64,000 nt of DNA from Methanoperedens sp049303315 (GTDB lineage Archaea; Halobacteriota; Methanosarcinia; Methanosarcinales; Methanoperedenaceae), in assembly GCA_049303315.1 (NCBI GenBank), contig JBAQMZ010000010.1, positions 1 to 64,000 on the forward strand, given 5' to 3'. The stretch's first letter is position 1. Every line of letters starts with the position of its first letter. A program made the translations under genes and the position numbers. The notes beneath the pieces were generated by a model. That model did no database searches and was not told where the DNA came from. It saw only the letters and a list, made by a program, of their open reading frames with translations. Below are positions 41,174 to 50,184 of the stretch, piece by piece.

Positions 41174-42682
41174 ATGGCAGACGAAACAATACACTGGGCA
41201 GATGTTATAGCAGAAAACGTACTTGCGCGGGGAAAAAAGCATACCGTAGCCTCAGGCATCACACCCTCCGGCCCTATCCACATTGGCAATATGAGAGAAG
41301 TGGTCACGGCAGATGCGGTTTACAGGGCGCTTTCTGACAAGGGCGCAGATGTGCGCTTGATATACATCGCTGATACCCTTGACCCCCTGCGTAAAGTGTA
41401 TCCCTTCCTTTCAAAAGATTATGAAGCCCATGTGGGAAAACCGCTGTCTGAAATCCCTTGCCCGTGCGGAAGCCATAAAAGTTATTCCGAACATTTCCTT
41501 CTCCCTTTCATCGAGGCGCTGCATACCCTGGGAATCAAGCCGCATGTTTACAGGGCTGATGAGCTCTATAGAGAGGGAAAGTACGTTGAAGCAATAAAAA
41601 AAGCCCTGCTCAACAGGGATGCCATAGCCCGAATTCTCTCCGAAGTTTCAGGGCGTGAACTGGAACCCGACTGGAGCCCGTTCAATCCCATATGCAACGA
41701 ATGCGGACGGCTTAGCACCACGAAAGTGACAGGGTTTGATGTTGATAAGGAGACAATCGATTATGTCTGCAAATGCGGCTCGCATGGCACTGTATCCATG
41801 AAAGGCGGCGGAAAACTCAACTGGCGCGTTGACTGGCCTGCGCGGTGGCCGATATTCGGCACAACGGTTGAGCCGTTCGGCAAGGACCATGCCACGGCAG
41901 GCGGTTCATACGATACGGGAAAGCGGATTGTCCGCGAGATATACGATTACGAGCCGCCGTACCCGATAGTGTATGAATGGATTATGCTGAAAGGCAAAGG
42001 AGCCATGCATTCATCCACTGGTCTTGCGATATCGATAAATGAAATGCTTGAAATAGTGCCGCCTGAGGTCCTGCGCTACCTGATTATCAGGCAGAAGCCT
42101 GAAAAACATATTGAATTTGACCCGGCACTGGCTTTACTTAACCTTATTGATGAGTATGACCAGGTGGAAGGGGATAAGAGGGCGTACCAGCTTTCAAAGA
42201 CCGAAGGCACGGAACCTTCCAAGATTCCTTTCAGGCACATGGTGACCGCGGTGCAGATTGCGGATGAACGGGGTTTTGATTACCTGCTTACTGTTTTGAA
42301 GCGCACGGATTACGATACCTCGGACGTGGCTGCGATAAGGCAGAGGGCGAACAATGCAAGGAACTGGCTCCTGAAATATGCGCCAGAGTTTGTGAAATTC
42401 AAAGTGCAGGAAACGATTCCCCCGCAGGTAAAGAGTTTCACAAAAGAGCAGAAACTTGCGCTTGCCATCCTGGCTGATGAGCTTGAGGGTGGAATGACAG
42501 GGCAGGAAATCCATGATAATATGTACAAGGTGGCGGAGGAAGCGGGACTTGACGGGAAGAAGGTTTTTGAGACTGTGTACCAGGTGCTTCTGGGGCTGAA
42601 GTCGGGCCCGCGGGCGGGGCATTTTTTGGCGTCGCTTGATAAGGATTTTGTGGTGAAGAGGTTTAAAGAGGCGAGTCTGTGA
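41174..42682 (+). CDS. lysS: Class I lysyl-tRNA synthetase
   Basis: The archaeal-type lysyl-tRNA synthetase, unrelated to the class II enzyme of most bacteria and eukaryotes. The 502 residues show the HIGH-like HIGN in PSGPIHIGNMREVV, a zinc-finger-like CNECGRLS...CKCGSHG insertion, and MLKGKGAMHSSTG in the place of KMSKS. GAGGTG lies seven bases before the ATG. The leader carries a hairpin repeat that could modulate translation. Confidence 0.96.
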   Translation: MADETIHWADVIAENVLARGKKHTVASGITPSGPIHIGNMREVVTADAVYRALSDKGADVRLIYIADTLDPLRKVYPFLSKDYEAHVGKPLSEIPCPCGSHKSYSEHFLLPFIEALHTLGIKPHVYRADELYREGKYVEAIKKALLNRDAIARILSEVSGRELEPDWSPFNPICNECGRLSTTKVTGFDVDKETIDYVCKCGSHGTVSMKGGGKLNWRVDWPARWPIFGTTVEPFGKDHATAGGSYDTGKRIVREIYDYEPPYPIVYEWIMLKGKGAMHSSTGLAISINEMLEIVPPEVLRYLIIRQKPEKHIEFDPALALLNLIDEYDQVEGDKRAYQLSKTEGTEPSKIPFRHMVTAVQIADERGFDYLLTVLKRTDYDTSDVAAIRQRANNARNWLLKYAPEFVKFKVQETIPPQVKSFTKEQKLALAILADELEGGMTGQEIHDNMYKVAEEAGLDGKKVFETVYQVLLGLKSGPRAGHFLASLDKDFVVKRFKEASL

Positions 42683-42706
42683 AAAAGGACAATTATAGCT
42701 TGAGCG

Positions 42707-43081
42707 TTATTTCCTCAATACCTCAAACAGCATGAAAATCCCGATAATCAGCACCACAGCAGCCCATGTCGAAAAATCGGGAAGAGTATAATATTTCGCT
42801 GCGCCAAGGAGCACTCCCAGAGCGCCAAGCCCGATAGTAAACTTGCTTATATTGAGTTTCCAGATAATCCGCAGAAGGTTCAACAATAGCAGAATCCCGC
42901 CTGTGCCTGCATATATGAGCGCCCATTTCTGGGTATTATCAATTTTATTCAGGCTTTCAAGAATCCAGCTTCCTCCTATCAATATGAAAAATAAAGCCCA
43001 CGAGAATTTAATAAGCTTCAGGTTCAGCACATGCTTCGCAAGGAGAGCCTTTTCATCCATCACGACTTCTACTTTTACCAT
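42707..43081 (-). CDS. Small four-pass membrane protein
   Basis: A 124-residue protein with four hydrophobic segments, including FSWALFFILIGGSWILESL, ALIYAGTGGILLLLNLLRII, FTIGLGALGVLLGA and AAVVLIIGIFMLFEVLR. It resembles LiaI/DUF5668-type membrane modules, with no known activity. The ATG at 43079-43081 is preferred to an upstream TTG at 43093. It converges with lysS. Confidence 0.65.
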   Translation of the reverse strand: MVKVEVVMDEKALLAKHVLNLKLIKFSWALFFILIGGSWILESLNKIDNTQKWALIYAGTGGILLLLNLLRIIWKLNISKFTIGLGALGVLLGAAKYYTLPDFSTWAAVVLIIGIFMLFEVLRK

Positions 43082-43188
43082 GTGGCTTCCCAATATGCGG
43101 CTTAAAGTTTAAACATTACCCTATTAATCCGTATTTCAATGCATAACATTGATAAGAAGTTAGATTCATTTACGACGCTTGTGATATT

Positions 43189-43431
43189 ATGAGTGAATGT
43201 TTCCTTTGCCATACTGCTATTGAACCCGTTAACGATGCCGAGATAGAAGGCGTCGAACTATGCGTTGACTGCTGCGAAAGAATGGATGCAGTTGTAAGAG
43301 ATTACCTGACCTCAAGTCCTGGAGGTTTGGAACTTGTTCTTGATATAATTGCAGACGACCTCTCAAACCCTGAAAGCAAGTTAAGAGATGCCCTCAAAGA
43401 TGTTATCAAAGAAGTGATGTCAGAAAAGTAA
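43189..43431 (+). CDS. Small zinc-ribbon-like protein
   Basis: An 80-residue acidic protein whose N-terminus has CFLCHTA and CVDCCERM, two CxxC pairs that would bind one zinc ion. The rest is helical (GLELVLDIIADDLSNPESKL). No family recognised. Possibly a protein-interaction or regulatory module. Confidence 0.65.
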   Translation: MSECFLCHTAIEPVNDAEIEGVELCVDCCERMDAVVRDYLTSSPGGLELVLDIIADDLSNPESKLRDALKDVIKEVMSEK

Positions 43432-43459
43432 AAATTCTCTAATTTATTTTTTTGAAGCG

Positions 43460-43570
43460 TTATCCGGGCACCGAGTAGAATAACTTAAAGAAACCGATAA
43501 CAATCAGGAATATAATGACTATTTCCAGACCCAGTATGATGTCCTCTTTTTCAAGCTTTATATCTTTCAT
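43460..43570 (-). CDS. Single-pass membrane microprotein (36 residues)
   Basis: Reads MKDIKLEKEDIILGLEIVII followed by FLIVIGFFKLFYSVPG. A charged N-terminus leads into one membrane segment. GGTGA stands seven bases before the ATG, a good archaeal ribosome-binding site, which argues for a real small protein. It lies between the zinc-ribbon gene and the large HD gene, whose stop is 70 bases away on the other side. Confidence 0.5.
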   Translation of the reverse strand: MKDIKLEKEDIILGLEIVIIFLIVIGFFKLFYSVPG

Positions 43571-43641
43571 TTTGTAGTCACCAAGACTTCTATTCTTTTT
43601 TTATGGTATATAAACTCATCCAAAAATGATTTTATAAGCAG

Positions 43642-45459
43642 TTAAAAATGAGAAGCAAATCCTTTATTCACTTCTTTTTTATATCTGTTTTTGGCGATAC
43701 TGACCATATCTCTCGGGATAGAATGTTTGTTAATCGCCAGATGATTTTCAATAATCTTTAATTCATTCTGGTAAGAAGGTGCGAAAAATTGCGCATATTC
43801 CAGGCCGTCGCTGGTCAGGACATACTCATATCGCTGCTGCCACCTGCCCTTTTTCTCAAAATAACGCAGGTCTTCATCCACCATTCCCATTGCCACAAGA
43901 AGCTGGATATCCTCAAAAAGCTTATCGCTGTACGGGAAACCGTAGCGGTTATGGAACCTGTAATCGAATAGGTTACGCAGCCTGTCTATTTTTTCAAATT
44001 CCCTCACAAGGCGGTATATCAGGTTAATATTGCGAAGCCTTGGCATTGTTACCCTTCCTTCCGCTTCCCTGCTGAACATCCTGTGCGCGCTGTAGAAAAT
44101 AAGAAGAAGCCCTTCGATAGGCAGGCTGTTTTCATTCCTGATAAAGTGCAAAAGCTTTGGGGATAAGCTCTCGATACCAAGCAGGAAATCGTGCGACGCC
44201 TGGGAGAGTGTGGAATCATCCTCGTGCCTTGAAAATATGCACAGCGATATCTGGCGGGAAATCGCCCTTACCAGTCCATTTGCAAGAGCCGATTCATCAT
44301 AGAAAAATCCTTCTTCTTCCCCGAGTCTCACCCGGGTGCTTTTGGGGATTCCGCCTGCAACATCAAGGTCTATTAGCACAGGAGCGCCGTACTTTTTCGC
44401 AAAACGCTTTGCAAGCTCATCTTCAAACATCTTCCTGGCAACTCCATTCCTGGCAATGGTTGAGAGCGCCATTCTTGTCAACGGATTGAGGTTTTTGTGG
44501 GTAAAACGCGCAACGGCACTGCAGATGTAACCGTTTCGCAGGTTTAAGACCAGTTTTTTGGAATTCTCATCGCCATTGGATTCTATAAAATTCAAAAGGT
44601 CGCTGTCTATGTATGAAGTAAAGAATTTCGCCATAATTGACCTGACATCGTTCCCCGATTTTTCATATAAGCCAAGCGCTTTCTCAAGGGCATGGAGAAG
44701 CATCACTCTTGCTCCCTGCGTTTTCGGATTATGGATTATAGCGGAATAATGATGCGCCCTTGCAATCAGCATGGATTCTGCGGCTGTGAGCGCCATATCC
44801 TCATCGTAACTCTGCGAGCCCCCGAGTATTACCCTGCCGTTGTATAGCGACATGCTTCCTATAATCTGGTCAAGGTCCACAAGCCCGAGAGAGACGCCCG
44901 TGTGGTATGAATCGCGAAGCAGGAAATCAATCCTGTCAGCGTCTATGTCATTTGAGATTATCTGCGCAAGATAGGGTTTTGAAACCGCATCGACATCGCC
45001 AATTGCCATTTGGGCAATCTCTTCAAAGAACGGCGCGCTTGCATGCGCTGCAATTTCAGGCTTTGTATGGAATGAATTTGATATGATGTATTTTGTGAAC
45101 ATCTCGTGGTTCAGGAAATTTTTGCCATTTATCACTGGCTGGTATAGCGGGTTTCTTTTGAGGACACTTTCCACGACATGCGAGAATGCGCAGTGACCGA
45201 CATCATGGAGAAGGGCTGCCATCCTGATTTTTACTATTTCCTCCTGCGATAGACCCAGCGCCTTTGCCATCTTATCTGCGATGAAGAGCGTCCCCACGCT
45301 GTGCTCAAAACGTGTATGGTTGGCACCTGGAAAAGCAAGGTCGGCAAGACCGAGCTGCTGGATGCGGCGAAGGCGCGCCATCTCGGGAGTGTTGATGATG
45401 AGCTGCTCAAGCCCGGTTATTTCCACACGACGGTAGATGGGGTCTATGATTGAGGGCAT
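43642..45459 (-). CDS. HD-superfamily phosphohydrolase, large form
   Basis: An intact relative of the broken gene at 5142. The 605 residues contain NHTRFEHSVGTLFIADKMA and LLHDVGHCAFSHVVE (the HD pair), and DADRIDFLLRDSYHTGVSLG with the later Asp. The family contains dGTP/dNTP triphosphohydrolases, so a nucleotide-pool role is likely, though not proven. The C-terminal 250 residues are extra compared with the shorter paralogue and include a winged-helix-like section (GRWQQRYEYVLTSDGLEYA). Probably a housekeeping gene. Confidence 0.88.
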   Translation of the reverse strand: MPSIIDPIYRRVEITGLEQLIINTPEMARLRRIQQLGLADLAFPGANHTRFEHSVGTLFIADKMAKALGLSQEEIVKIRMAALLHDVGHCAFSHVVESVLKRNPLYQPVINGKNFLNHEMFTKYIISNSFHTKPEIAAHASAPFFEEIAQMAIGDVDAVSKPYLAQIISNDIDADRIDFLLRDSYHTGVSLGLVDLDQIIGSMSLYNGRVILGGSQSYDEDMALTAAESMLIARAHHYSAIIHNPKTQGARVMLLHALEKALGLYEKSGNDVRSIMAKFFTSYIDSDLLNFIESNGDENSKKLVLNLRNGYICSAVARFTHKNLNPLTRMALSTIARNGVARKMFEDELAKRFAKKYGAPVLIDLDVAGGIPKSTRVRLGEEEGFFYDESALANGLVRAISRQISLCIFSRHEDDSTLSQASHDFLLGIESLSPKLLHFIRNENSLPIEGLLLIFYSAHRMFSREAEGRVTMPRLRNINLIYRLVREFEKIDRLRNLFDYRFHNRYGFPYSDKLFEDIQLLVAMGMVDEDLRYFEKKGRWQQRYEYVLTSDGLEYAQFFAPSYQNELKIIENHLAINKHSIPRDMVSIAKNRYKKEVNKGFASHF

Positions 45460-45539
45460 GATGTGTTAAATTGGATTGGGGAAGTATTAAAATGAATCTG
45501 TATCTTTTTCGAGCATGATGGGGGATTTAACTGCTCTGT

Positions 45540-45902
45540 TCAAGAACCTGACCTTTGTCTTCTGATCCTAACCGCTCCATGCGATATCACTGTAAAATTC
45601 TGATCCAGTTCCTCAGCATGCTCCTTTACAGCTTTTGCAACCACCTCTGCTTTACGCTGCGAGGGCAATCCCGAAAGACGGATTAAAACAACTCCATAAA
45701 TTATACGGCTCTGCCGAAAAACCAAGTCACCAAAGTCCTTATCAGCGGTAAGTAACAATGCTTTCTCCTGATTTGCCCGCTCTATCACTTCGTCATCCGA
45801 AATGCTCGGCGCAATCTCAGCCACATAGAGAACTATATGACCATCCTTTCTGAGACGCTCAACAATGGGCTTGTCGACGTTCTCATCAGCCAGAAGCTTC
45901 AC
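45540..45902 (-). CDS. DUF5615 PIN-like toxin
   Basis: A 120-residue PIN-like protein: LLADENVDKPIVERLRKDGH with the acidic start of the fold, then ADKDFGDLVFR in the middle, as in DUF5615/Mut7-C-like RNases. It is the likely toxin of a pair with the DUF433 protein, whose gene overlaps its start by 17 bases. Confidence 0.8.
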   Translation of the reverse strand: MKLLADENVDKPIVERLRKDGHIVLYVAEIAPSISDDEVIERANQEKALLLTADKDFGDLVFRQSRIIYGVVLIRLSGLPSQRKAEVVAKAVKEHAEELDQNFTVISHGAVRIRRQRSGS

Positions 45903-46167
45903 CGGCAGCCTCCGCTATGGGATAGACCACATCGGCTCGTAAAGCTTCTGCTGCAAAAGCTAATGCCGCCTGAATGGCATTCCTTGTAAGTCGGGGGTGA
46001 GCTTCTAGGATTTGTTCAACCGTCTCCCCTGCAGCGAGCTTTTCAAGTATAAGTTCTACTGTGATGCGTGTGCCAGCTATTACCGGCTTACCCATCATAA
46101 TGGATGGATCAGACCTGATAATATCCCTATATTTCTTTTCACCTTCGCAGTTTAATTTCATGTTCAT
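45886..46167 (-). CDS. DUF433 antitoxin
   Basis: A 93-residue helix-turn-helix-like DUF433 protein: SIMMGKPVIAGTRITVELIL followed by EKLAAGETVEQILEAHPRLT, very typical. It binds the DUF5615 partner and likely represses the operon. The order antitoxin-toxin with overlapping ends is standard for this pair. RNase P RNA lies 74 bases upstream. Confidence 0.85.
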   Translation of the reverse strand: MNMKLNCEGEKKYRDIIRSDPSIMMGKPVIAGTRITVELILEKLAAGETVEQILEAHPRLTRNAIQAALAFAAEALRADVVYPIAEAAGEASG

Positions 46168-46240
46168 CTTTTATACAAGTTTTGTAGGTTTAATTTAATG
46201 TTTTGTGGGTATATGAAGTTTGCCTGATAGTAAAAGTTGA

Positions 46241-46561
46241 GTGAGGAGAGTAAGCCCCTTTATGTTTAGCGCAAGGAGCGAGTGCCCCTGTAGCGCTTGT
46301 GCAGCATTCAGCTATGCGCCGTACTCGGACAGGTCTGGACTGCCCTTTTAGTCCTATTTCGGCTTGCACCCGCGTGGATTCGCCGTTCCATCCGCATGCG
46401 CATGACCTCATTCTTGCAAAATCATCGCCTAACTGCGCAGCGGTATCGTTTCTGTTCCAGAGCCAGGATTCTCACCCTATACCCTTAACAGGCATCCGCG
46501 GTCCAGAAGGTGAGGGGACTTTCCTCAGCGTTACCGCCGGAAGCCGCCCTTCCTCTCTCAC
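46241..46561 (-). ncRNA. rnpB: RNase P RNA (archaeal type)
   Basis: RNA component of the ribozyme that trims tRNA 5' ends. On the minus strand it has the conserved gaggaaagtcc (46516-46526), acagaaacg (46447-46455) and gcgaatccacgcgggtgcaa, close to the universal core. The ends pair as P1: gtgagagag near 46561 with ctctcctcac at 46241-46250. Length of about 320 fits archaea. All open frames here are shadows of this RNA. It lies between acyP and the DUF433 pair. Confidence 0.93.
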
Positions 46562-46589
46562 ATCTTATTCAGCGTGTTATGGTTTATAT

Positions 46590-46865
46590 TTACCGCCGCA
46601 TGAGAAATCCTGAAAACTCTCCCATATACGGTTCAGGTATCACTTTCACGCCTGTCACTCTTGCATATTCCGGTCCTTTCCTGCACCACTCTACCATTTT
46701 TTCAACCATCCCCTCTTCCCCCTCAAAGACAGCCTCGACCCTTCCATCCTGCAGGTTCCTCACCCAGCCTGAAAGACCGAGCTCATCCGCCTTATCCCTG
46801 GTGCCTGACCGGAAGAATACCCCCTGTACCTTCCCGGAAACAAAAACATGAACCCTGGCGTTCAT
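46590..46865 (-). CDS. acyP: Acylphosphatase
   Basis: A 91-residue enzyme that hydrolyses acyl phosphates. The catalytic Arg is in VSGKVQGVFFRSGTRDKADE and the Asn in LSGWVRNLQDGRVEAVFEGE, matching the signature pattern throughout. The end GFLMRR is usual. RNase P RNA follows 28 bases downstream. Confidence 0.96.
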   Translation of the reverse strand: MNARVHVFVSGKVQGVFFRSGTRDKADELGLSGWVRNLQDGRVEAVFEGEEGMVEKMVEWCRKGPEYARVTGVKVIPEPYMGEFSGFLMRR

Positions 46866-46902
46866 TTCCTGATAGGGTTTTAAAATAAAAAAGATGACAG
46901 GG

Positions 46903-47805
46903 CTATAGAAGCCCCGATCTCTGAAGCAGCATCAAATCCTCAGTATTCAGTTTCTCGCCAAGCTTGAACTGGTTATAAACCTCTTCGGCTTCCTTCTTGG
47001 CCTGCTCCCTGATGGATTCATCCTTGCTTTCTTTTGTCTTTCTCTTCAATCCGATTATTACTTTATTGAGTTCACGGATTTCCTTCTGGGTCTGGATGAA
47101 TAACCTGTGCTGCTCATCCGCCGCTTCCTGGGCTTTCACAAATTCCTTGTGCGCCGCATCTGAATCCGCCCGTACAGCATCAGCTTCCTTAAAAATCACA
47201 ATCATCTTATCATGATGCTGCTGCGCTGCGTCTGCATACTCTTTGACTTTATTATGATGTACTAAAGCTTCATCACGCAGGGATTGGGCTTTTTCAAGTA
47301 ATGATTTTAATTCAGTATTTCCTTCAAGCTGCTGTTTTCTTTGTTTCAGCTCGTCGGTCAATCTAGCGATGTTATCAACAAGTTCCCGCTCTTTTGCAGG
47401 GGTCATTACCTCTGTCTGCTGCTTAAACTCCAGAGCATCGATTTCTCTTTTTAATTCTTTAAGTGATGGCCCGTCGCCAAGATTCATGCCTTTTCGTATC
47501 TTATCGAGCTCAGCGTAAATTTTATTGGCATCATCATTTAATTCATCGCGTTTGAGTTTTGCCTCGGCAACTTTTTCGTTGTTCTCATCGCGAAGCTTTT
47601 TAAGTTGTTGCGCCTCGTCAATCAACTCTTTTGTACGCTTATTTAAATCGTTTCTCTTGCTGGCGCATTTACTTGCTTCCAGATTGAATTCATTTCTTTT
47701 GTTCTTATACTCTTCCGACTTATCTTTCAAGTCCGCTTTTCTACCCTGTAACTCATTTAACAACCTATAGTCCTCCTTTTCCAACACCAGTTGGGGGTTA
47801 TGCAT
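46903..47805 (-). CDS. Archaeal coiled-coil protein (COG1340 type)
   Basis: A 300-residue protein that is almost all heptad-like coiled coil rich in Lys, Glu, Asp and Arg (for example KDKSEEYKNKRNEFNLEASK). The conserved RNKVIIGLKRK-like section is present (ELNKVIIGLKRKTKESKD). Such proteins are common in archaea, and their function is not settled. Both the ATG at 47805 and a GTG at 47817 are possible starts. Confidence 0.8.
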   Translation of the reverse strand: MHNPQLVLEKEDYRLLNELQGRKADLKDKSEEYKNKRNEFNLEASKCASKRNDLNKRTKELIDEAQQLKKLRDENNEKVAEAKLKRDELNDDANKIYAELDKIRKGMNLGDGPSLKELKREIDALEFKQQTEVMTPAKERELVDNIARLTDELKQRKQQLEGNTELKSLLEKAQSLRDEALVHHNKVKEYADAAQQHHDKMIVIFKEADAVRADSDAAHKEFVKAQEAADEQHRLFIQTQKEIRELNKVIIGLKRKTKESKDESIREQAKKEAEEVYNQFKLGEKLNTEDLMLLQRSGLL

Positions 47806-47817
47806 TTCATAATGCAC

Positions 47818-48125
47818 TATACAGTCCCGGATAACCCGGAACAGCCTTTCGGCATCATTCGGACTCTGTTATACCCTGATAGGAGATTCTAATATCATAA
47901 TCATTCGATTCCCAAAAACAATCCTGAAATAATTATGTCTTTAGACTGCTCCGATTCACTGCATAACGAGCGAATGATTTCTCCTCATTCTATCACATGC
48001 CTTTTAACCTTTTCGGACAAAAAATGAATTTGTTGAGTACGAAGTACGATTATTATTTTGCATTGCTTTTCCCAACTTAAAGTCTATAATCGCAACTGTC
48101 TGAATTTAAGAAAATCAAAAAAAAA
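47818..48125. other. 308-base gap with no gene recognised
   Basis: Read on both strands; only short frames of under 25 codons occur, and I see no tRNA or box C/D features. The right end (48111-48125) is A-rich on the plus strand and gives T runs after the htpX stop on the minus strand, a likely terminator. The left end should carry the promoter of the coiled-coil gene. Confidence 0.4.
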
Positions 48126-49085
48126 TTAATACGCGGATATCCCCTGGAGAGAGGATAGCCGCTGGATGCGTTTTAGCATGTTGGGATGGGTGCTCAGCAT
48201 TTCAAGTATCTTGTCAGTGGTCTTTACTTTAACAGGTCTTGTACGAAGCGCCATCAATTCATTAATGTCGATTGTACCGCTCCCGTCAAGGTCAATCTGG
48301 GATAATTCTCTTAAATCGTTGCCAGCACGGGAAGGATCGTTAGCAAAAAATGCTTTCATACCTTCTACCTGTTTTAATGATTCCTTCGGTACCTTTGCAC
48401 TGCCATAGACGAGTTTGTAAAGAGCTGAAGCAAGGTAATGCGGCTGGTTTCCAAGCTTGACTGCGCCCTCGTCAGCATAATATTCCCTGATTCTCGAAAC
48501 GTACAGCACAAGGAGATTTGTAATCAGATATACTACGAACGCCACGATTCCGATAAGGACATTGTTCCCGCGGTCCCTGCCGCCTGAGAATAACTGGTTC
48601 CACGCAAAATACCAGCATATCATGGGAATCACGCTAATCATTGTTATAACTGCAACATCCTTGTGTTTCAGGTGCGATATCTCATGTCCGAGAACAGCCC
48701 TTAGTTCCTTTTCATCAAGTAGTTTCATTATTCCTTCAGTGACGCAAACCCGTCCGTCGCTTGCCCACCGCCCGAATGCAAATGCGTTGGGTATAGGCAT
48801 GTTGGCAATCCCTATCCTCGGTTTTGGAATCCGCGCATCTCTTGCAAGTTCAAATACCATCCTGTGAAGTGCAGGATATTCCTGTTCAGATACATATCTC
48901 ACACCCATTGACCATTCGACCATTTTTGGTCCTATCATATACTGGATGAACATCATGACCGAAGCAAGAATTCCGTAGAAGAAAAATCCGCTTATCCCCA
49001 TAGAGTTCGCTGCAAATGCTACAAGACCGTAGACTATTGCGAACATTACTGCCATTATTAGATACAATCTTAATTTAAGCCACAT
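48126..49085 (-). CDS. htpX: HtpX-type membrane metalloprotease with EF-hand-like loop
   Basis: M48 zinc protease of the membrane that degrades misfolded membrane proteins (319 residues). Two N-terminal membrane segments, then HEISHLKHKD with the zinc HExxH at 134-138, two more segments and the Glu ligand in YADEGAVKLG. Between these and the C-terminus lies DLDGSGTIDINE at residues 265-276, which matches a canonical calcium-binding EF-hand loop (D, D, S, T, D, E at positions 1, 3, 5, 7, 9, 12). The next gene on the strand is an M56-like protease. Confidence 0.9.
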   Translation of the reverse strand: MWLKLRLYLIMAVMFAIVYGLVAFAANSMGISGFFFYGILASVMMFIQYMIGPKMVEWSMGVRYVSEQEYPALHRMVFELARDARIPKPRIGIANMPIPNAFAFGRWASDGRVCVTEGIMKLLDEKELRAVLGHEISHLKHKDVAVITMISVIPMICWYFAWNQLFSGGRDRGNNVLIGIVAFVVYLITNLLVLYVSRIREYYADEGAVKLGNQPHYLASALYKLVYGSAKVPKESLKQVEGMKAFFANDPSRAGNDLRELSQIDLDGSGTIDINELMALRTRPVKVKTTDKILEMLSTHPNMLKRIQRLSSLQGISAY

Positions 49086-49122
49086 ATTTTTATCACCTTT
49101 CTTTTCTCTTTAAATAAGTATC

Positions 49123-49803
49123 TTAGATAAATACTTTATCAACTTTGCCACGCGCTGACGAAAGCGCAGCACTCCCTGCTATTTCCGCAGCAAAGCGGTC
49201 AGCCCTGCTTTCAAGTTCGGATTCTGATGAAGATGAAAAGGTCATTAATGCAAGCCGCTTCAAGTATGGCGTTCCTGTATTCTGCCGAATATGCCACGCT
49301 TCATGCGCCAGTACAGCCTTCAACTCATTATCATCCAGCATCTCAAGAAGCCCCATCGAAACAAAAATCGAACGCCCGGCCGCAAAAGCCCTGGGTATTG
49401 CAGAATCGAAATAATAGACCCTTGCGGTTACTAGCTTTCCCACAAAATCCTCTACCCATTCCATTATGCTGCCTGCCGGTTTTGCATCAAGGCGCTTAAT
49501 CAATATCCTGTCATAATACCGCAGAACCCCGAATATTAATACTGTGGAAATAATCACATAAGCCAGGTAAATATAAAGGGTGAGCATATAATCACATTTC
49601 ATCAGGTAAAATGTCGCAACTATCGCAAGCAGGCTCAGGATTTGGGCTGAAACGAATGTCATAAGCTTCTGTTTCGGGTTTTTGAGCATAAGGCTCGCTG
49701 CAACCAGAGAGATTGAAATAACAACCAAAAGCGCTATAATAGGAGCAAAGTCGGAAAGCTTCAAGCACAGCCCGAAGCAATTTATTTCACCTGATATATT
49801 CAT
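49123..49803 (-). CDS. M56/BlaR1-like membrane metalloprotease
   Basis: A 226-residue protein with three to four membrane segments in its first 110 residues, then SIFVSMGLLEMLDDNELKAV and VLAHEAWHIRQNTG with the HEAWH zinc motif, and SELESRADRFAAEIAG with a likely third ligand. It overlaps the BlaI-like gene by four bases. In BlaR1/MecR1 systems the sensor protease and the BlaI repressor form a pair; here there is no penicillin-binding domain, so the signal sensed is unknown. Confidence 0.8.
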   Translation of the reverse strand: MNISGEINCFGLCLKLSDFAPIIALLVVISISLVAASLMLKNPKQKLMTFVSAQILSLLAIVATFYLMKCDYMLTLYIYLAYVIISTVLIFGVLRYYDRILIKRLDAKPAGSIMEWVEDFVGKLVTARVYYFDSAIPRAFAAGRSIFVSMGLLEMLDDNELKAVLAHEAWHIRQNTGTPYLKRLALMTFSSSSESELESRADRFAAEIAGSAALSSARGKVDKVFI

Positions 49804-50159
49804 TTTTTATCACTGTATTTTGAGAAATTCTCACGTGCAAGGGGCCCGAACGCATCTACAAGGCTGTCCAGTATCTTGGTGGTTATTTCATTTGCAGCCT
49901 CTTCCTCTGAAAAAGCGGGTTCGTACACATACCTTACCCTGCCGTTCACGTTTTCCGTACGCCGTGTCGTATATCCAGCCTTGACCAGCCTGTCAAGGGT
50001 TCCAGCAACGCTTGTCAATGGAACGTTTGTTTTTTCGGTAAGCTCTGAAGTGGTCATTTCGCCCCCGCTCCATAAAGCCCGCAGTATTGCTGCTTCGATG
50101 GGACTAAAGAATTTAGTGAGCCCGTCGTTTGAAATGTTTATCTGATCAAGCTTAACCAT
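49800..50159 (-). CDS. BlaI/MecI-like winged-helix repressor
   Basis: A 119-residue regulator: FFSPIEAAILRALWSGGEMT and TSELTEKTNVPLTSVAGTLD, with the recognition helix and the wing in RRTENVNGRVRYVYEPAF. The C-terminal helices should dimerise. The ATG at 50157-50159 is chosen; the frame to 50303 would overlap the riboflavin gene. Its four-base overlap with the protease gene supports joint function. Confidence 0.82.
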   Translation of the reverse strand: MVKLDQINISNDGLTKFFSPIEAAILRALWSGGEMTTSELTEKTNVPLTSVAGTLDRLVKAGYTTRRTENVNGRVRYVYEPAFSEEEAANEITTKILDSLVDAFGPLARENFSKYSDKK

Positions 50160-50184
50160 GAGTTTACAATTAACGTAAAGGATA

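Noticed and set aside
46190..46613. Open frames on both strands in 46190-46613
   Set aside because: They lie on the RNase P RNA and have no protein-like features; the RNA motifs explain the conservation.
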